Below are positions 47,725 through 60,612 of a stretch of DNA of 64,000 nt, piece after piece; position 1 is the first letter of the stretch; each line of letters opens with the position of its first letter. Made by a program: the position numbers and the translations under genes. The stretch spans positions 62,001 through 126,000 of the forward strand of contig WNNJ02002038.1 of NCBI GenBank assembly GCA_012934845.2. Reading direction: 5' to 3'. The stretch is from Pomphorhynchus laevis (taxonomy: Eukaryota; Acanthocephala; Palaeacanthocephala; Echinorhynchida; Pomphorhynchidae). The notes under the pieces were generated by a model. The model searched no databases. It was not told where the DNA came from and worked only from the letters and a program-made list of their open reading frames with translations.

Positions 47725-49160
47725 ATAAATATATTTTATAATATTATAAAATTATATCGATTTTTTAATAAAATCGATAATAAAGAATTGAAATTAATAT
47801 GTAAGGATGATATTATAAACATTATAGAAACAGAATGCAATTGCAAAAGTCTTAGTTTTGATAAAATAAATGAATATATGTATCCATAATCAAGAATTAA
47901 TTGAAAATGGCGAATTAAAAAGAATGCTATCAAAAGGGTAATAGTGAAATCTTGAATACATCAACGATACACATTTGGAAAACTTATATATTTGATAAAA
48001 TCAAACAGAAAATGAAAATAACAAACAATTATATAAGGAAAGATAAAATTAATAAAGATCGTATTTAAAATTTACTAAATTAAAGGATAACTATTAAAGG
48101 ATGCAATAATAACTTTGTCTTCTTATGCAAAAATATTATGATATACTGATGAAAGAGGCAAATTATAAGGATTTAAATGTAAACACAGCATATGAACGTA
48201 GTTATTTAAGTTTAGAAACAATTATTACAAGTCATTGTTCTATAATGGATTTAAAGGTATAAAGATTAAAACCATCAAGCAAATATAAATATATGGATAA
48301 AATTGAATTTCGATACATCAAAATTATTTAAAAATAAGGACATCTAAATTTAGACAAATAAAAGGTTTCCAAAGATGTAATAGTAACCCAATTATAGCTG
48401 ACTGATTTTTAAGTTTTATAGAATTTGAATTTGTTCATAACTGTGTATAAAATAAATCTAAAATATATAAAGATATGAAATATATGTTTCGATACATTGA
48501 TGATATATGTGTATTTAATTCTAACAATTTTTATTCAATTAGCGAACAAATTTATCCAGAAAGCCTTATTCTTAACAAAACCAATATTTATGATAAGGAA
48601 GGTGCATATCTAGATATGAACTTTAAATTAACATTAACTAAAACTACTATTAATTTATATCGTAAAGATGACATTTTTAAATTTACAAAAAACATATTTT
48701 TGCAAGAGCATTCATGCATACAATATAATATTAAATATAATATATTAAATAATGAAATTTTAAGAATGGCCTTAATATGTAATGATATTAACTTTCTTTA
48801 AAATCGTTTAAATATTTAATATAAACTAGTTAAAAATAAACTAATTTAAAAATAAATTTAAACTCTTAAGCGGAAAATTTTCATGGATGTATAATAAACA
48901 AAATACTTTTTATTAGAATAAAATACTAGATAATCAAATTTCATAATAGGAAATATGTTATTAGCATCTATTTGGCCCCGATGTTATGCTGGGTATGATG
49001 ATATACTTGTATATCATCACATATTGGCCCTTCTGCTATGCTGGATTGAGGAATAGGGGGCCGAAACCTGATAGCAAAGCAGTTCTTCACGATGACTCTA
49101 ATCCTTATTTTGATCCAACGTCTATTATTTATTATTTAATTCATAACAATTGATTTTTTA
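47725..49160 (+). mobile_element. Naiad fragment N8, degraded, with rearranged tail
   Basis: The plus strand retains linker words (AACAGAATGCAATTGCAAAA near 47827), a motif B remnant, intact MKYMFRYIDDICVFNSNNF from 48475, and the C-terminus to about 48800. The tail near 48950-49110 has the GGCCCC/CTGCTATG block twice, separated by a perfect 11-bp hairpin at 48996-49019. Many internal deletions are present. Confidence 0.8.
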
Positions 49161-50039
49161 TATAACTCTTATATTATTATTTGTTAGTTATTAAATCTTG
49201 TTAGGTTGAATTTAATATGGCGCGACCTATACAATGACAGGAGTTGATACGTCGTATATATTTATTAGTCAATTTATTAAAATTAATTTTTATTTTAAAT
49301 TATAACTTGATATCGTAAAAAATCGTATATAATTATTTATTATTTATGATTAATTTTATTTATCAATTGTATTTATAAAAACTTGCAGTATCATCCAACT
49401 TGTTCACTTGCAACTTTATGAAAGTGAACTGCATTTTATTTAAAGATGGCATTAAAAATTGATATCTGAAGATGATCACTACTGCTTCCATCTTCAAGAA
49501 CAAACGTTTATATATGAAACTGACATTAAACATTTACAGCAAAGCTGAAATACATTTGAAACTGAAACTCAAATTCCGTAAAAGTTTGCAAACAAATCGA
49601 CAATTTGAACTCAATAGACTCCTATTAATACAAAATTGGCGTGTAGAACGTACACCTAATTTGAAAAAGTACCTAATATGGCAATTACACCTCACATAAG
49701 AGCCTAAAGGTTGAAGCGTATTAATTTTGTAAACGGAAACATAATTACTTAAAGGTTACATTGAAACAGTAAATATAAAAACGACAATTATTTCCACATT
49801 ATTTCGATAAAAATTGATTTGTATTGATCAACACATTGTACACTTATGAATATTCCGTATATTATTTTTCATCCTAATTTGATGTATTTTAAAAGTAATT
49901 TGCAGTTAAGTAGTCAATTCATTTAAAATTAATAAGAAGGGGTATGTACAATTATATATTAAATATCTATTAAATATATTAAAGGCATATACATTTATCA
50001 AAACATGATTCGAGTGTAATTATTTATCACTATTTTTGA

Positions 50040-51080
50040 GGATATAACACAAGTTACTTCATGCTCTCGATGCCCCACAGAGTTTAAGTTTATCCTCAGA
50101 GGTCTAGTCGGAAATCGTCGATTAGAATCAATTTTCCTTTACGCAGGAAATAATTTCACTGTTTGTCCCACATATTGGCTTGGACACTCTTCACAGGACA
50201 CATAGATCGTTTCTATTTCTTACAAGATCCTTCTACCAATTCTGTAGTTTCTAGTTTTGATCGTACTAGTATATTTTTAAGTGTGTTGGTACACCCTAAT
50301 GATACATCTGCTATTTCATTTTGATAGGCAACACGGGACTAGATATTAGTTTTTTAAGATATTTCCTTTACATTGAGAGTTTAAGTACATATTCAAATTA
50401 CTGTTGATTTGTTTTCTATACATATGTATTTACTGTTGCGTTTATACCCTCCTTTTTGAAGTTATGTCATTATAATTTTGAGATTCTGTTCTCTATTTTT
50501 AATTGCACTACGTAGCTTAACTATACGTCTTGCTTCGTTAAAGATCATGTTCATTTTGAATGGAAGCAGATAAGCATTTCTGTCATGTAAAAACATTGAT
50601 CTGTAGTTCGGTTTCCGGTGTTTTCTATTTTGCCAATCGGGTCGTGTTATAATTTGACGTCCACCAAGTTTACTAAGTCGACAATATTTGTCGTGGAAGT
50701 TTTATCATCGCTAATGTTCATCAATTCGGTGAAGTCATTTAGTTATTTTTACGTTCCAGAAAATTCTATATGTCGTCAATATACTTATAGAAAGATATTT
50801 GTTTAATGGGAGAGTTGGCTATTACATTTTCTTTATGGTAGTGCATTTATAATATTGCCTAATTTGCTACAATGGGTGTTCTCATTGCGGTTCCGATTTC
50901 CTGTATATAATTGTTTTCATTGAAAATGTAAACATTGTTTGTCTAAAAACGACATGCGATGTCTCTGGAAGTTAGTTTTCTTAATATTCAAATTAGACGT
51001 TTCCATACATTTTTTGACGGCATGTATCTCCTTATTATGAGGTATGTTCGTTTACAACGACTTGACATTCATAGTGTTAA
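50040..51080 (-). mobile_element. Canonical PLE fossil (RT then C-terminal GIY-YIG), minus copy
   Basis: Minus-strand reading gives LNIKKTNFQRHRMSFLDKQ near 51000, QEIGTAMRTPIVAN-type motif B near 50900, a YIDDI-like trace near 50790, and YVSCEECPSQYVGQT near 50190-50145, the start of a GIY-YIG domain. Here RT precedes endonuclease, the order of Penelope, Neptune and Poseidon elements and the opposite of the Naiads in this window. Frames are heavily broken. Confidence 0.65.
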
Positions 51081-51189
51081 CGCTTGATTCGCTTTCTCTA
51101 TTAATCAAGTGGGAAATATTTTTCAAAATTACATCAGTGTTAGAAAGGTGACTGTTGACCATTAATAATTAAGGCTTTTAGTTCATTAA

Positions 51190-51780
51190 AGATTACTTAA
51201 AAATTAAAACAAATGAAGTAGGAAGTGACAAACTGGGCAACCAAATGAGAAAGGCATTTCTCAACTGAGAAATATCAAAAATAACTATAGCATTTACAGA
51301 CAAAGGTACGAATCTGTCGTATGGAAGACAGACGACTACATTATAAAGATTACTATGGATGTCAGCACATTGTAAACGAACGTATCTCATAATAAGGAGA
51401 TACATGCCGTCAAAAAATGTATGGAAACGCCTAATTTGGATATTAAGAAAATTAACTTCCAGTAACATCTCATGTCGTTTTTCGACAAACAATGTTTTCA
51501 TTTTCAATGAAAACAATTATATACAGGAAACCGGAACCACCATGGGAACCACTATGGTACCAAATTAGATAATAGTATAAATGTATTGCTTTGAACAAAA
51601 TGAAGGCAAATATTAATGAAATTCAGGATAAAGTCGATCCTCAAGTTAAAAAGATGTCTTACAACATCAGAAACCACGAGATAAAGATAAGTAATAATTC
51701 TAATAAAACAATAGAGTTTCCTCGTGTACAGAAGTTCATGAATCTTGTGAACATTAAAATTGAACTTCCACTTTAAATAG
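51190..51780 (+). mobile_element. Canonical PLE fossil, inverted partner copy
   Basis: The plus strand repeats the RT part of the 50040-51080 copy in opposite orientation. CATAATAAGGAGATACATGC near 51388 matches the reverse complement near 51040, and FNENNYIQETGTTMGTTMVPN ends near 51568. The pair is an inverted duplication of about 220 bases, like the inverted tandem insertions typical of PLEs. Confidence 0.6.
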
Positions 51781-52159
51781 AGGAATATTTATGAAAATTC
51801 CTGAGGCCCTTTATTTGTCTCTTTTTTGATATAGTTATCAACAACTCTGTCATGAAATTTCCAGGAACATTTAAAATTGTTTTTGCGCCAAATGACTTTG
51901 ATCTTCCTTATATCAAGTGTTTCAGGGATAATCTATAAGATAATAGAAAAAATCGAGCATAAATCCATAATGGCAACGATTTAAATATCTAACAATGAAA
52001 CAGACCTGGAGATAAATTAATTTTTGGAATTGGAACAACTTGAATTGGAAACAAACCTGGATAAAAAACTGGAGGAATTCGAAAGATTCTATGCCATCAA
52101 GGACGTTTGTTTCATAAAGAGAAATTATTGGTCTTAAACACTTGTAGTATCTATTACTA

Positions 52160-52900
52160 CAACATTGGACTACGTCATGGATCTACTAACAAGGAACAAT
52201 CATAACCCCTTAATGGGGATAAATCTAGTCTTCCGGCACGTATCTTCAAATTATTACACATTCCCACACTGTCAAAAATGTCATAAGTGAGGGCACTGGG
52301 AGCGGCATGTACTAACTCTCCGAGATGTTTGACGTCCGATAACTGCCACGCTTGGAAGCCCAATGACCTAAATCCATCTTGTTGTAACTGCGAACAGAAA
52401 CATTCCGCTTTATCCAGGAAATATCAGTTTTTCAAAGATTACATAAGCAGGTACCCAAACAACACTAAATCAAAATCGTTCGTGGAGTGTTGCAAAATTG
52501 ATCTAACTCTTCTGCAATTGTCCTTCAAGGAATTATCCACATTGGACAGTCGCGTCAACAATTGTCAACCTCGCATGTCCTATTTCAATTGCGGTTAGAA
52601 GAATATACCCTACTGTAAAGCAGATATTACTTTGATCCAATCATAGTTGCCTTCTTCCAAGCAACTATCAGATTCTCTCTCGTTGTAAGTAATTGGTTTG
52701 ATACGATTTTATTCCTACCTATCTCAGAAAGCTACTGGGATTTTATCAACAACCTATAAAAGTCGCATTATCAATCCCACTCCGACAAAACTCAAGGTGA
52801 TAGGTAAAATGATATATCTTCCCAATATTTCGGACTCATTCAGACATATATCTCGAAATAATACTCCAGTGATCATTAAATAATTTAAGATTACATTCAA
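52160..52900 (+). mobile_element. LINE ORF1/ORF2 fragments, copy C
   Basis: ORF1 zinc-knuckle remnants lie at 52250-52470 (HCQKCHK..GHWE, then CCNCEQKHSALSRKYQFFK). An ORF2 linker, KATGILSTTYKSRI then NPTPTKLKVIGKMIYLPNIS, is at 52728-52850 and matches the copy at 59638-60168. The intervening EN region is deleted. Confidence 0.7.
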
Positions 52901-53079
52901 AAGATCCGAAATCATTACTGTGACATGTCCGTGCGATCATTGCCGATATTATTAGGAGCATCGGAAAGTTGCTTTGTACGTGTTGGTAATTAAGCGTGTC
53001 AAAATTTGATTACTCTATGTGCTGTTTTATTGCTTTGTTCCTCTGATAAAATGTTAGTATAAAATCAGTGATTGGAACG

Positions 53080-54920
53080 AAATATATAAATAAAGGTTTT
53101 CTTAATAAATAACAACTGATAAAAAATAATTAAAAACGAAACATGCAGAAAAAACGATCGAAAATAGCCAGTCGTTAAAAATTCATTAGCTCCTTAAACT
53201 TTGTTACAAACCTCAGGTCCAGCGGGATAAGAGCCCTCTAGCCAACCCAATACGCCGCTCTCCGACTGAACCACCCGAGGTCTTTCACCCCCTCCCCGAA
53301 GAGTCCAAGCCAGGCGGGCTATGCTCGGTAATCGCGAGATGAGGAGCTTGATAAACCTTAGTCTTTGCTCCGGTGGACGTCCTATCGAAAAGAAGACTAA
53401 TCCCGAGATTGCCCAAATACCCCAGAGGCGCACTTGGATTTTCCCATTCAATGATAGATACTGAGCCAGTTTCAGGGCCCACCTAGCTTTCTTCAGGATA
53501 CGTTTGAGTCTATCCAGGTCAGCTTTCGCTGACCAGTTCACCGTAATAGTGAAAATTAGGTATTTTACTCTACTTGTGAAGGTGGGGAGTGGCTGATTAG
53601 CCAATATTAAAGATAGAGCTAAGAGTGCTAATCTCTTTAATTTTTTCTTTGTCGCAGGGTTACCATGAAAAACTACCACCTGCGATTTGGGCGAATTAAG
53701 AATACGATTGGATTTGGTTAGCTGGTCTTTTAATCTTAAAAAGAAACGGCTGATGTCAGAGACTACATCGCTGCACATGCGTCCAGAGAACAGGGCTGTG
53801 GTATCATCAGCGTATACCACTAGATGTTATTCACGTTTAAAATTTTTGAATAGTACAATGGAAACAGCAAGATATAAGATATGAGAAAGTGGGGATCCTT
53901 AGACACACCTGTAATAGGGTAGAACTGACGTGCATCAGGGTCGTCTTCATAGAATAACCGCTTGGTGTACAGCAACATCACCCTGTTAGCAATACTCGCA
54001 GGCAACCCGAGGGACCTGAGAAAGGTGATAACGAAGGGGATGGAGACGAGGTCAAATGCAGCAGAAAAGTTGAGGAAAACAGCCACAGCGAGTCGATGAC
54101 TGCTATCCCGCCAAAACTGTTGCACTTCACCTATTGCTGAATGGACCGAGCGCCCTTTGATAAACCCATGAAAACTCGGTGTGATTAAGTTACGCCTACT
54201 TAAATGATCGCGGATTTTACGCGCAAGCTCGTAGATGGAGATAAGGGACTTTTGAATCGAAATTGACCGCATGTCTTTAGGATATGAGACCAGATTACGT
54301 TTAGGTAAAAAAATTCTACGACTAATATTGATGCGGGCTACATCGGATGGTGAGGCTAAAAGCATTGTGACGGCCACTTCTCTTCTTTGATCAGCTGTCA
54401 GAAACTGATAGACCCAAGAATATATTGGAGCGACGGAATTGGAGGTGCTCGGAAGTGAACACCCAAGAGTTAAGGATGTCTTTAAAAGATAAGTTCCTGT
54501 TCCTGAAGTCACCCCAAGACGTGATTGGTTGGGGAGATTGAGTGGCCCCATAGTTGTATAGGGATAGTGACTCTTCCAAACTCTGTCGAGGCCAATGCTC
54601 TTAATCTAACCCACAGCCCTGTCCCTCCAGCAGACAAACTTATCTTTCTTGAATATTTTCCAAAAGGAAGACTGCGAAGGGTTAAGGTGAGCGAGGCTCG
54701 CCCTATCCCTGCTCAGCTGGAGCCTATATATAGAGAGAGCACCAATATTCATTCGAGAGGGCCTGCCTGACAGAAACAGAGATTTGGAAGGTGTAAGAAT
54801 ATGGTCCAACGAGCATGTTGAAATATGTATGACAGACCTAAAATGTCTTGTGCTTGCTGCGAAGGTAAAAGATAATAAGTTATAAAACGAAAGTTTCTTA
54901 CATCTTTGTTTAAGCATGTG
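53080..54920 (-). mobile_element. LINE copy D, ORF2 RT portion and 3' end
   Basis: Minus-strand pieces include HLSRRNLITPSFHGFIKGRS, VAVFLNFSAAFDLVSIPFV and DDPDARQFYPITGV from 54551 to 53820. MVYADDTTALFSG (catalytic ADD) follows at 53820, and RLKRILKKARWALKLAQYLS near 53500. The 3' end has the GGGTCTTTCACCCCC-type block near 53280 and an AATAAA-rich end near 53090. A few frame breaks remain. It is closer to the 57993-61820 copy than to copies A or B. Confidence 0.85.
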
Positions 54921-56830
54921 GGTAAATTTGCTTAGGTAAACATCTTTTCGAGAGGTATAGATGAGCTTGCTAATTGAGCAATGGATCTTATCGCTGCCGA
55001 TAAGGATAATATTGTATGTGCCATCCAGACGATTGAGTACGATCGTAAGTATATCGTCGAACTTCCCTTACACCGAAGTCGACCTTGGAAACTACTTTGT
55101 TGATATTTTAATAGACTTAATCATATCGCACGTAACTGTCGATTCCGTCCGTCGGGAAACGAATATGGTGGCCTTGCCATGTTGAAACAAGTTCACCCGA
55201 GAAACTAAATACCGGAAATCTATGAATTACTAATGTTGATGCATATGGCCGTTCTTGTAAAACGCTTGTATACACTGGTGTCGTTCAATCCATAATAAGG
55301 GTAGGAATTGCGAAGAAATGAGGTGATTCCGTTACAGTTGTTGATTTTAGTGGTTACATTACGAAGGGCCTTGGAAATACTACTGTCACGTTTCATTGTA
55401 TGAACACAGAATTCGTCTACAAGTAATTGTTACGCGTCAATTAATTCAATGAATAGATATGATTCGTGGTATGAATGTTAATCGGAAAATTGATGGTATT
55501 AAAGTAACATTTTCTGCAGCATCAATATGTAGGTCGATAACCCCAAGCCGCACAGCAAGGCAATAGTTAATCCTACAAATTAAACATGTAATAACAACGA
55601 AAATACTTATAGGATCCCGATGAATTCCTTATACATTATGATCAGTTTCCAAAACGCATCCAAACCGTAGGTGCTAAGATTCTGTGAAGCAAAGCAGATT
55701 TAAAGACTGTTGGGATAAGATGTCAAGTACTGAGTAGACTTTATTCGCGATGGAACGAATGTTTATGAGGCCGATATTGCATAAAAATGTAAAACAAGAC
55801 GAAGATGACTCAATCGAATTTTGAGTAGGAGTCGGACGACAAAAAAATTTCCATCAATCTGTTTGGTTGCTAGGGAAGATTCACAGTTAAGTACACGAGT
55901 AAATTTTTTATCACAAGCAGATACAAGTTTGGTAATGTCAGATGGAGAGCGATCAGGAAACATTCAATGGTTCGAGTTAGAAGATAATAGTACAGAAAGT
56001 TGAGGAAGCAAGAAACCGATATTTTAGGACAACCTTAAGTAAAGTAGGGTAGGTGCTATCACTTAAGAGAGATCTTAAACAAAAACGAGATAAGGTTTTG
56101 ATTTCATTGAAAAGTGACGGGTTGTTTACAGGAGATAGAAGTTTAAGAATGGAGCGATATGCGTTAAGTTCGTGATCAATGTGGTATTGTACTTGATCAG
56201 AATCAGAAAAATGTATATTTTTAAAAATGATGCAACGATCGCGAGAAACATGACGTTTACGAGAAGAGAGTATAGAGTGCGTGGTGGGGAGACGAGAATG
56301 AAGTAGTAGAGGGTGATTATGAAAAAATAGTAGATGGTTTAACTGAAATGCTGGAATGTGCCGATTTGACAGGTGAATTAAGAGCATAATGTGAACTCTG
56401 TGCTTTATGTAGGTTCATTCGTTTAAAGGGTTGGATTGGCAAAAAGGCAATTTGCATATGATGTGATGTACTTAGATTATTAGAGGTCACTTGTTGATCT
56501 GTTAGTCGTATGGATTGATGTAATCTAGGGATAATGAAATCGCAGTTGAAGGAGTTGGAAGAGAAAGTAGGAAAGGAGATGTGATATAGTTCATTTTTGG
56601 AAAGTTGGTTTGGATAACTTGATTGTAACAAACAACGGAATTTGTCGAATCATGGATCACAGATGTACGAGGAGGTCTCAATGATGAAACGCTAGAATCG
56701 ATAACCTCAATCCGTATACCAGAAATGACGCTCATCATATTATTGAGTGAAACTACTGTAAGTTGATTATCGGTACTAACAACCGTTAGTACCGATATAA
56801 CCTTACAAGATAAGGGATAACCTTGCAAGA
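54921..56830 (-). mobile_element. CR1-like LINE 5' part (ORF1 remnants and EN start)
   Basis: Several minus-strand open stretches lie at 56828-55763. Near 55790-55700 the reading IGLINIRSIANKVYSVLD, then SLNLLCFTE, matches the start of APE endonucleases in CR1/L2-type LINEs (LNIRSLRNK...LCLTE). The downstream EN is badly decayed and abuts LINE copy D at about 54920. A perfect 13-bp hairpin lies at 56768-56797. Confidence 0.5.
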
Positions 56831-57990
56831 TAAATGATAATAGTGCTGTAATAAATCAATCTATAAAAAAACTTCAGTGTAGCCATATTTTCAAGTTGTC
56901 ATTTTTACTTTTAGCATAAGCGAAAACAAACTGCGGTGGTAACGACATCTCGGTATTAAGTGTTTCTCGAAAATAAATCTTTCGCGACGCTTAAGCAAAG
57001 TGACATGATATCTCACAGTTCGATTTTTACAATAAGTATCCATGCCACATTAAAAATTATTGAATGATATATTACCTAATATTTTTTAGAGAAAAGAAAC
57101 AAAGAAAACAGAGAAATAGGTTTTACTTACTATAAAAGAAAAACACAAGGATACATTATATAAAGTATATTTGTACTATTGGGGAAAATTTGGAAACCAA
57201 ATTAAACAAGAGTCGTTTCTAAGTTAAAATAAATTTGTGTAGTCGTCTTTAGCTGATGGGACCGGCCGGGCGAATTTTCAGTTTATTTACAATTTTAAAT
57301 GTCTGAACTTTTGATGGCTTCAATGCAAAAAAGGTAGCGTGTCCATTACTATGATTTGCTGTTAAATTAATAACAGATTTCGATTTTTATTTGAATTAAT
57401 TCAATTTATTATTTAAAATAATAATATTTTTATATTTTTGTTTATAAAATATTAAAGATATTATTTCACATAATATTTTATATTATTTTATATAATTTTG
57501 ATATTATTTTACATAACATTTTGCAATGCATTCGCTGATATATTGCTGAGCACATGCGCAGCGACATCATTCTTAATAGAACATCGATTTATAATTTAGG
57601 TGCAAAGTAGAGTAGAATGTATTGTTACATAAGCATTAAATGACAATAAAAAGCTGACTTAAGAATGTAAGATCAGCTTCACTTTTAAAAAAAGGGTGAT
57701 AGTAATTGCCATTAAAATATTTCATTACGATAGATATGTATGTACATACGTTGATACATTTAATATACTCATATGTTAACACGTAAGTTTTTTGAATCAA
57801 TAATTAATTATTAAATTTGATATTTCGACTACTCCTGAAACTCAGTCAGGAATCACAAATAAGTAATTTTCTTAGCTGAGTTTAGATTACTAATTGTCCA
57901 TAAAGCTTTAAATCATTCCCTATTTCACATTAATTTAATCGATGCCTTATCAATATAGACAGCTTAAAAATTCCGCAACTTACCACAATT
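56830..57990. other. AT-rich stretch without assignable content
   Basis: No coding motif or recognised repeat was seen. Short runs of ATTATTTTATATAA-type sequence occupy 57360-57520. Confidence 0.4.
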
Positions 57991-58327
57991 CTAAATAAAT
58001 AAATAAATAAAGACTTTCTTAACTACACAAAAAATAGAAAAAGAAACATGCAATAAACCAGATCAGACACAACATAAGAAAGTCAGTAGCTCTTCAGTCT
58101 TCTAACTCTTTTCTTCTTCTATGGCCTCAGGTCCAGGGGGATCTGAGCCCCCCCCAACCGATCCAACACGCCGCCTTCCGACTGAACCACCCGGGGTCTT
58201 TCACCCCCCCCCGAAGAATCCAATCGGCGCGGACTATGCTGGGTAAACGAGAGACGAGGAGCTTAAGAAACCTCAGCCTTTGCTCTGGGGGACATCCTCT
58301 TGAGAAGAAGACAAGTCCCGAGATAGC

Positions 58328-60600
58328 TCAGGTACCCCAAAGGCGCACCTGGGTTTTCCCTTTCAATGACAGATGCTGATCCCGTTTCAGGGCCCACCTA
58401 GCTTTCTTCAGGATGCGTTTGAGTCTATCCAGGTCAGCTTTCGCCGACCAGTTCACCGTAACGGTGAACCCCAGGTATTTTACTCGACTTGTGAAGGTGG
58501 GAAGTGGTTCAGAGGTAAATATGGAGGAGAGCGCAGAGAGTGCTAATCTCTTAAGTTTTTGCTTTGTAGCAGGTGTGCCATGAAAGACGACCACCTGCGA
58601 TTTAGCTGAGTTTAAAATAAGATTGGATATGGGTAACTGATCTTTTAATCTTAAAAAGAAACGGCTGATGTCAGAGACTACGTCTTTACACCTGTGTCCA
58701 GTGAACAGTGCTGTGGTGTCATCAGCGTACACCACAAGACGCTGCTCGCGTTTAAATATTTTAAATAGTTTAATAGAGGCAGCAAGATATAAGGTAGGAG
58801 AAAGTGGGGATCCTTGAGGTACACCCGTAATAGGGTAGAACTGACGCGCATCAGGGTCGTCTTCATAGTAAAATCGCTTGGTAAACAACAGGATCTCCAC
58901 TCTGTTCACAATTCTTGCTGGCAACCCGAGGGACCCGAGAGAAGAGATCACAAAAGGAATGGAGATGCGGTCAAATGCAGCAGAAAAGTCAAGGAAAACA
59001 GCCACAACTAGACGATGGCTATTATCCCGACAATACTGCTCCACCTCACCAACTGCTGAATGGAACGAGCGACCTTTGACGAACCCATGAAAACCTGGAG
59101 GGATCAAATTACGCCTACTTAAATGGTCGCAAATTTTACGCGCAAGCGCTTTTTCGTAAATCGACACGAGGGCATTTTGAATCGAAATGGGTCGCAGATC
59201 TTTAGGGCATGAGCAGGATTTTTTCTTAGGAATAAAAACACGCTTACTAATATTGATGCCTGCTACATCGGATGGGGAGGCTAAAAGCATTGTTACGGCC
59301 ACCTCTCTTCTCTGATCAGCTGTCAAAAGCTGACAGACCCCAGAAGAAAGTGGAACGACGGATTTGGAGATGCCCGGGAGTGGACCCCAGGAGTTAAGGA
59401 TATCCGTAACAGATAGATCCCTACTCCTGAAGTTACACCAAGGCGGGATTGGTTGAGGTGATAGAGTGGCTCCATAGTTGTGTAGGGCTAGTGACTCCTC
59501 CAAAACTTTATCAAGGCCTACATTCCATATCCAACCCAATGTTCTATCCTTCCAGCAAACAAACTTCTCCTTCTTGAAAATCTTCCAAAATGAAGACTGA
59601 GAAGGATTAAGGCGAGCGATACTCGTCCTATCCCTACTCAGCTGGAACCTTGTCTAGTGATCCAGTATTCATTCGAGAGGGCCTGTTTGGCGGAAGCAGA
59701 GAGATTAGGGAGGTTCAGTAATTTTGCTAGGACCTTGAGTTTCGTCGGAGTAGGATTGTATATACGATCTTTATAGGTAGTCGATAGAATCGCGGTAGCT
59801 TGCGAAAAAAGGTAGGTGTTAAATTTAGTCAAACTCTCATTTCCTATTAAAGGAAAGAGTTGGATAGCCGCTTGAAAGAGGGCCACTCTGATCGGATCAA
59901 AGTGAAACCTCCTTCGAAGCAACATATTTTCCTCAATCCTCCAACAAATTAGGTCATGAGAGGTGGACAATTGCTGGCGCGACTGCTCCGTGCAGAAGGG
60001 TTTTAACAACCACCTCGAGTGAAGCAGTAAAATGTCGAGGATAGAATTTGTTGATGTGCAATGAAAGGTAGGTGACGGGGGTTTGTGAATAAGATAACCG
60101 TTCCTATCTCTGCGAAGTGCTGCATTGATCCAATGACCAGTTCTGTCGTTGAAATCTCCAAGTAACATGTCATAATTGCTGTCAATAATACTATACAGGA
60201 GTCACGGTTCTTGTGAATTTCTCCTGGACGGATGTAGACATTGGCTAGACTTATGCGTTTACCGTTCTTACTGAGTGAAACTACTAAACAAGAAAGGGCT
60301 GGACATGAGTAGTTTAATAGGAGGGAGGACCTTAAGGAGCACTTAACTAAGGTCAAGAGTCCTTGAGATGAAGAGGAGTGAGGTGGGGTTATGTACGGAG
60401 TATAGTGGGAACAAATATGCTTTGGGATAAATCGAGTAATGTCCTGGGGAGACGGATAGACCGCGTCTCCTGAAGGACTATAACATCTGCATCTCTACCA
60501 GATAGAAGTCTAAGGGCGGAAGCACCTCCCGAGTTCCACTGAAGGATATTCAGTGAAAAAGGTCACGAGTTCTCTGCATTGTGATGGATTAGTTGGATGG
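58328..60600 (-). pseudogene. LINE ORF2 (APE endonuclease and reverse transcriptase), copy E
   Basis: EN begins near 60560 (ILQWNSGGASALRLLSGRD, then VIVLQETRSIRL) and continues through VYIRPGEIHKN and LLGDFNDRTGHW at 60168. The linker ATAILSTTYKDRI follows. RT at 59539-58328 contains PPGFHGFVKGRSFHSAVGE, VVAVFLDFSAAFDRISIPFV (motif A), GVPQGSPLSPTLYL (motif B) and LVVYADDTTALF (motif C). The RT core is intact. At least two frame changes separate EN from RT, so the copy is not functional as it stands. Confidence 0.88.
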
Positions 60601-60612
60601 GGGATTGCCTAC

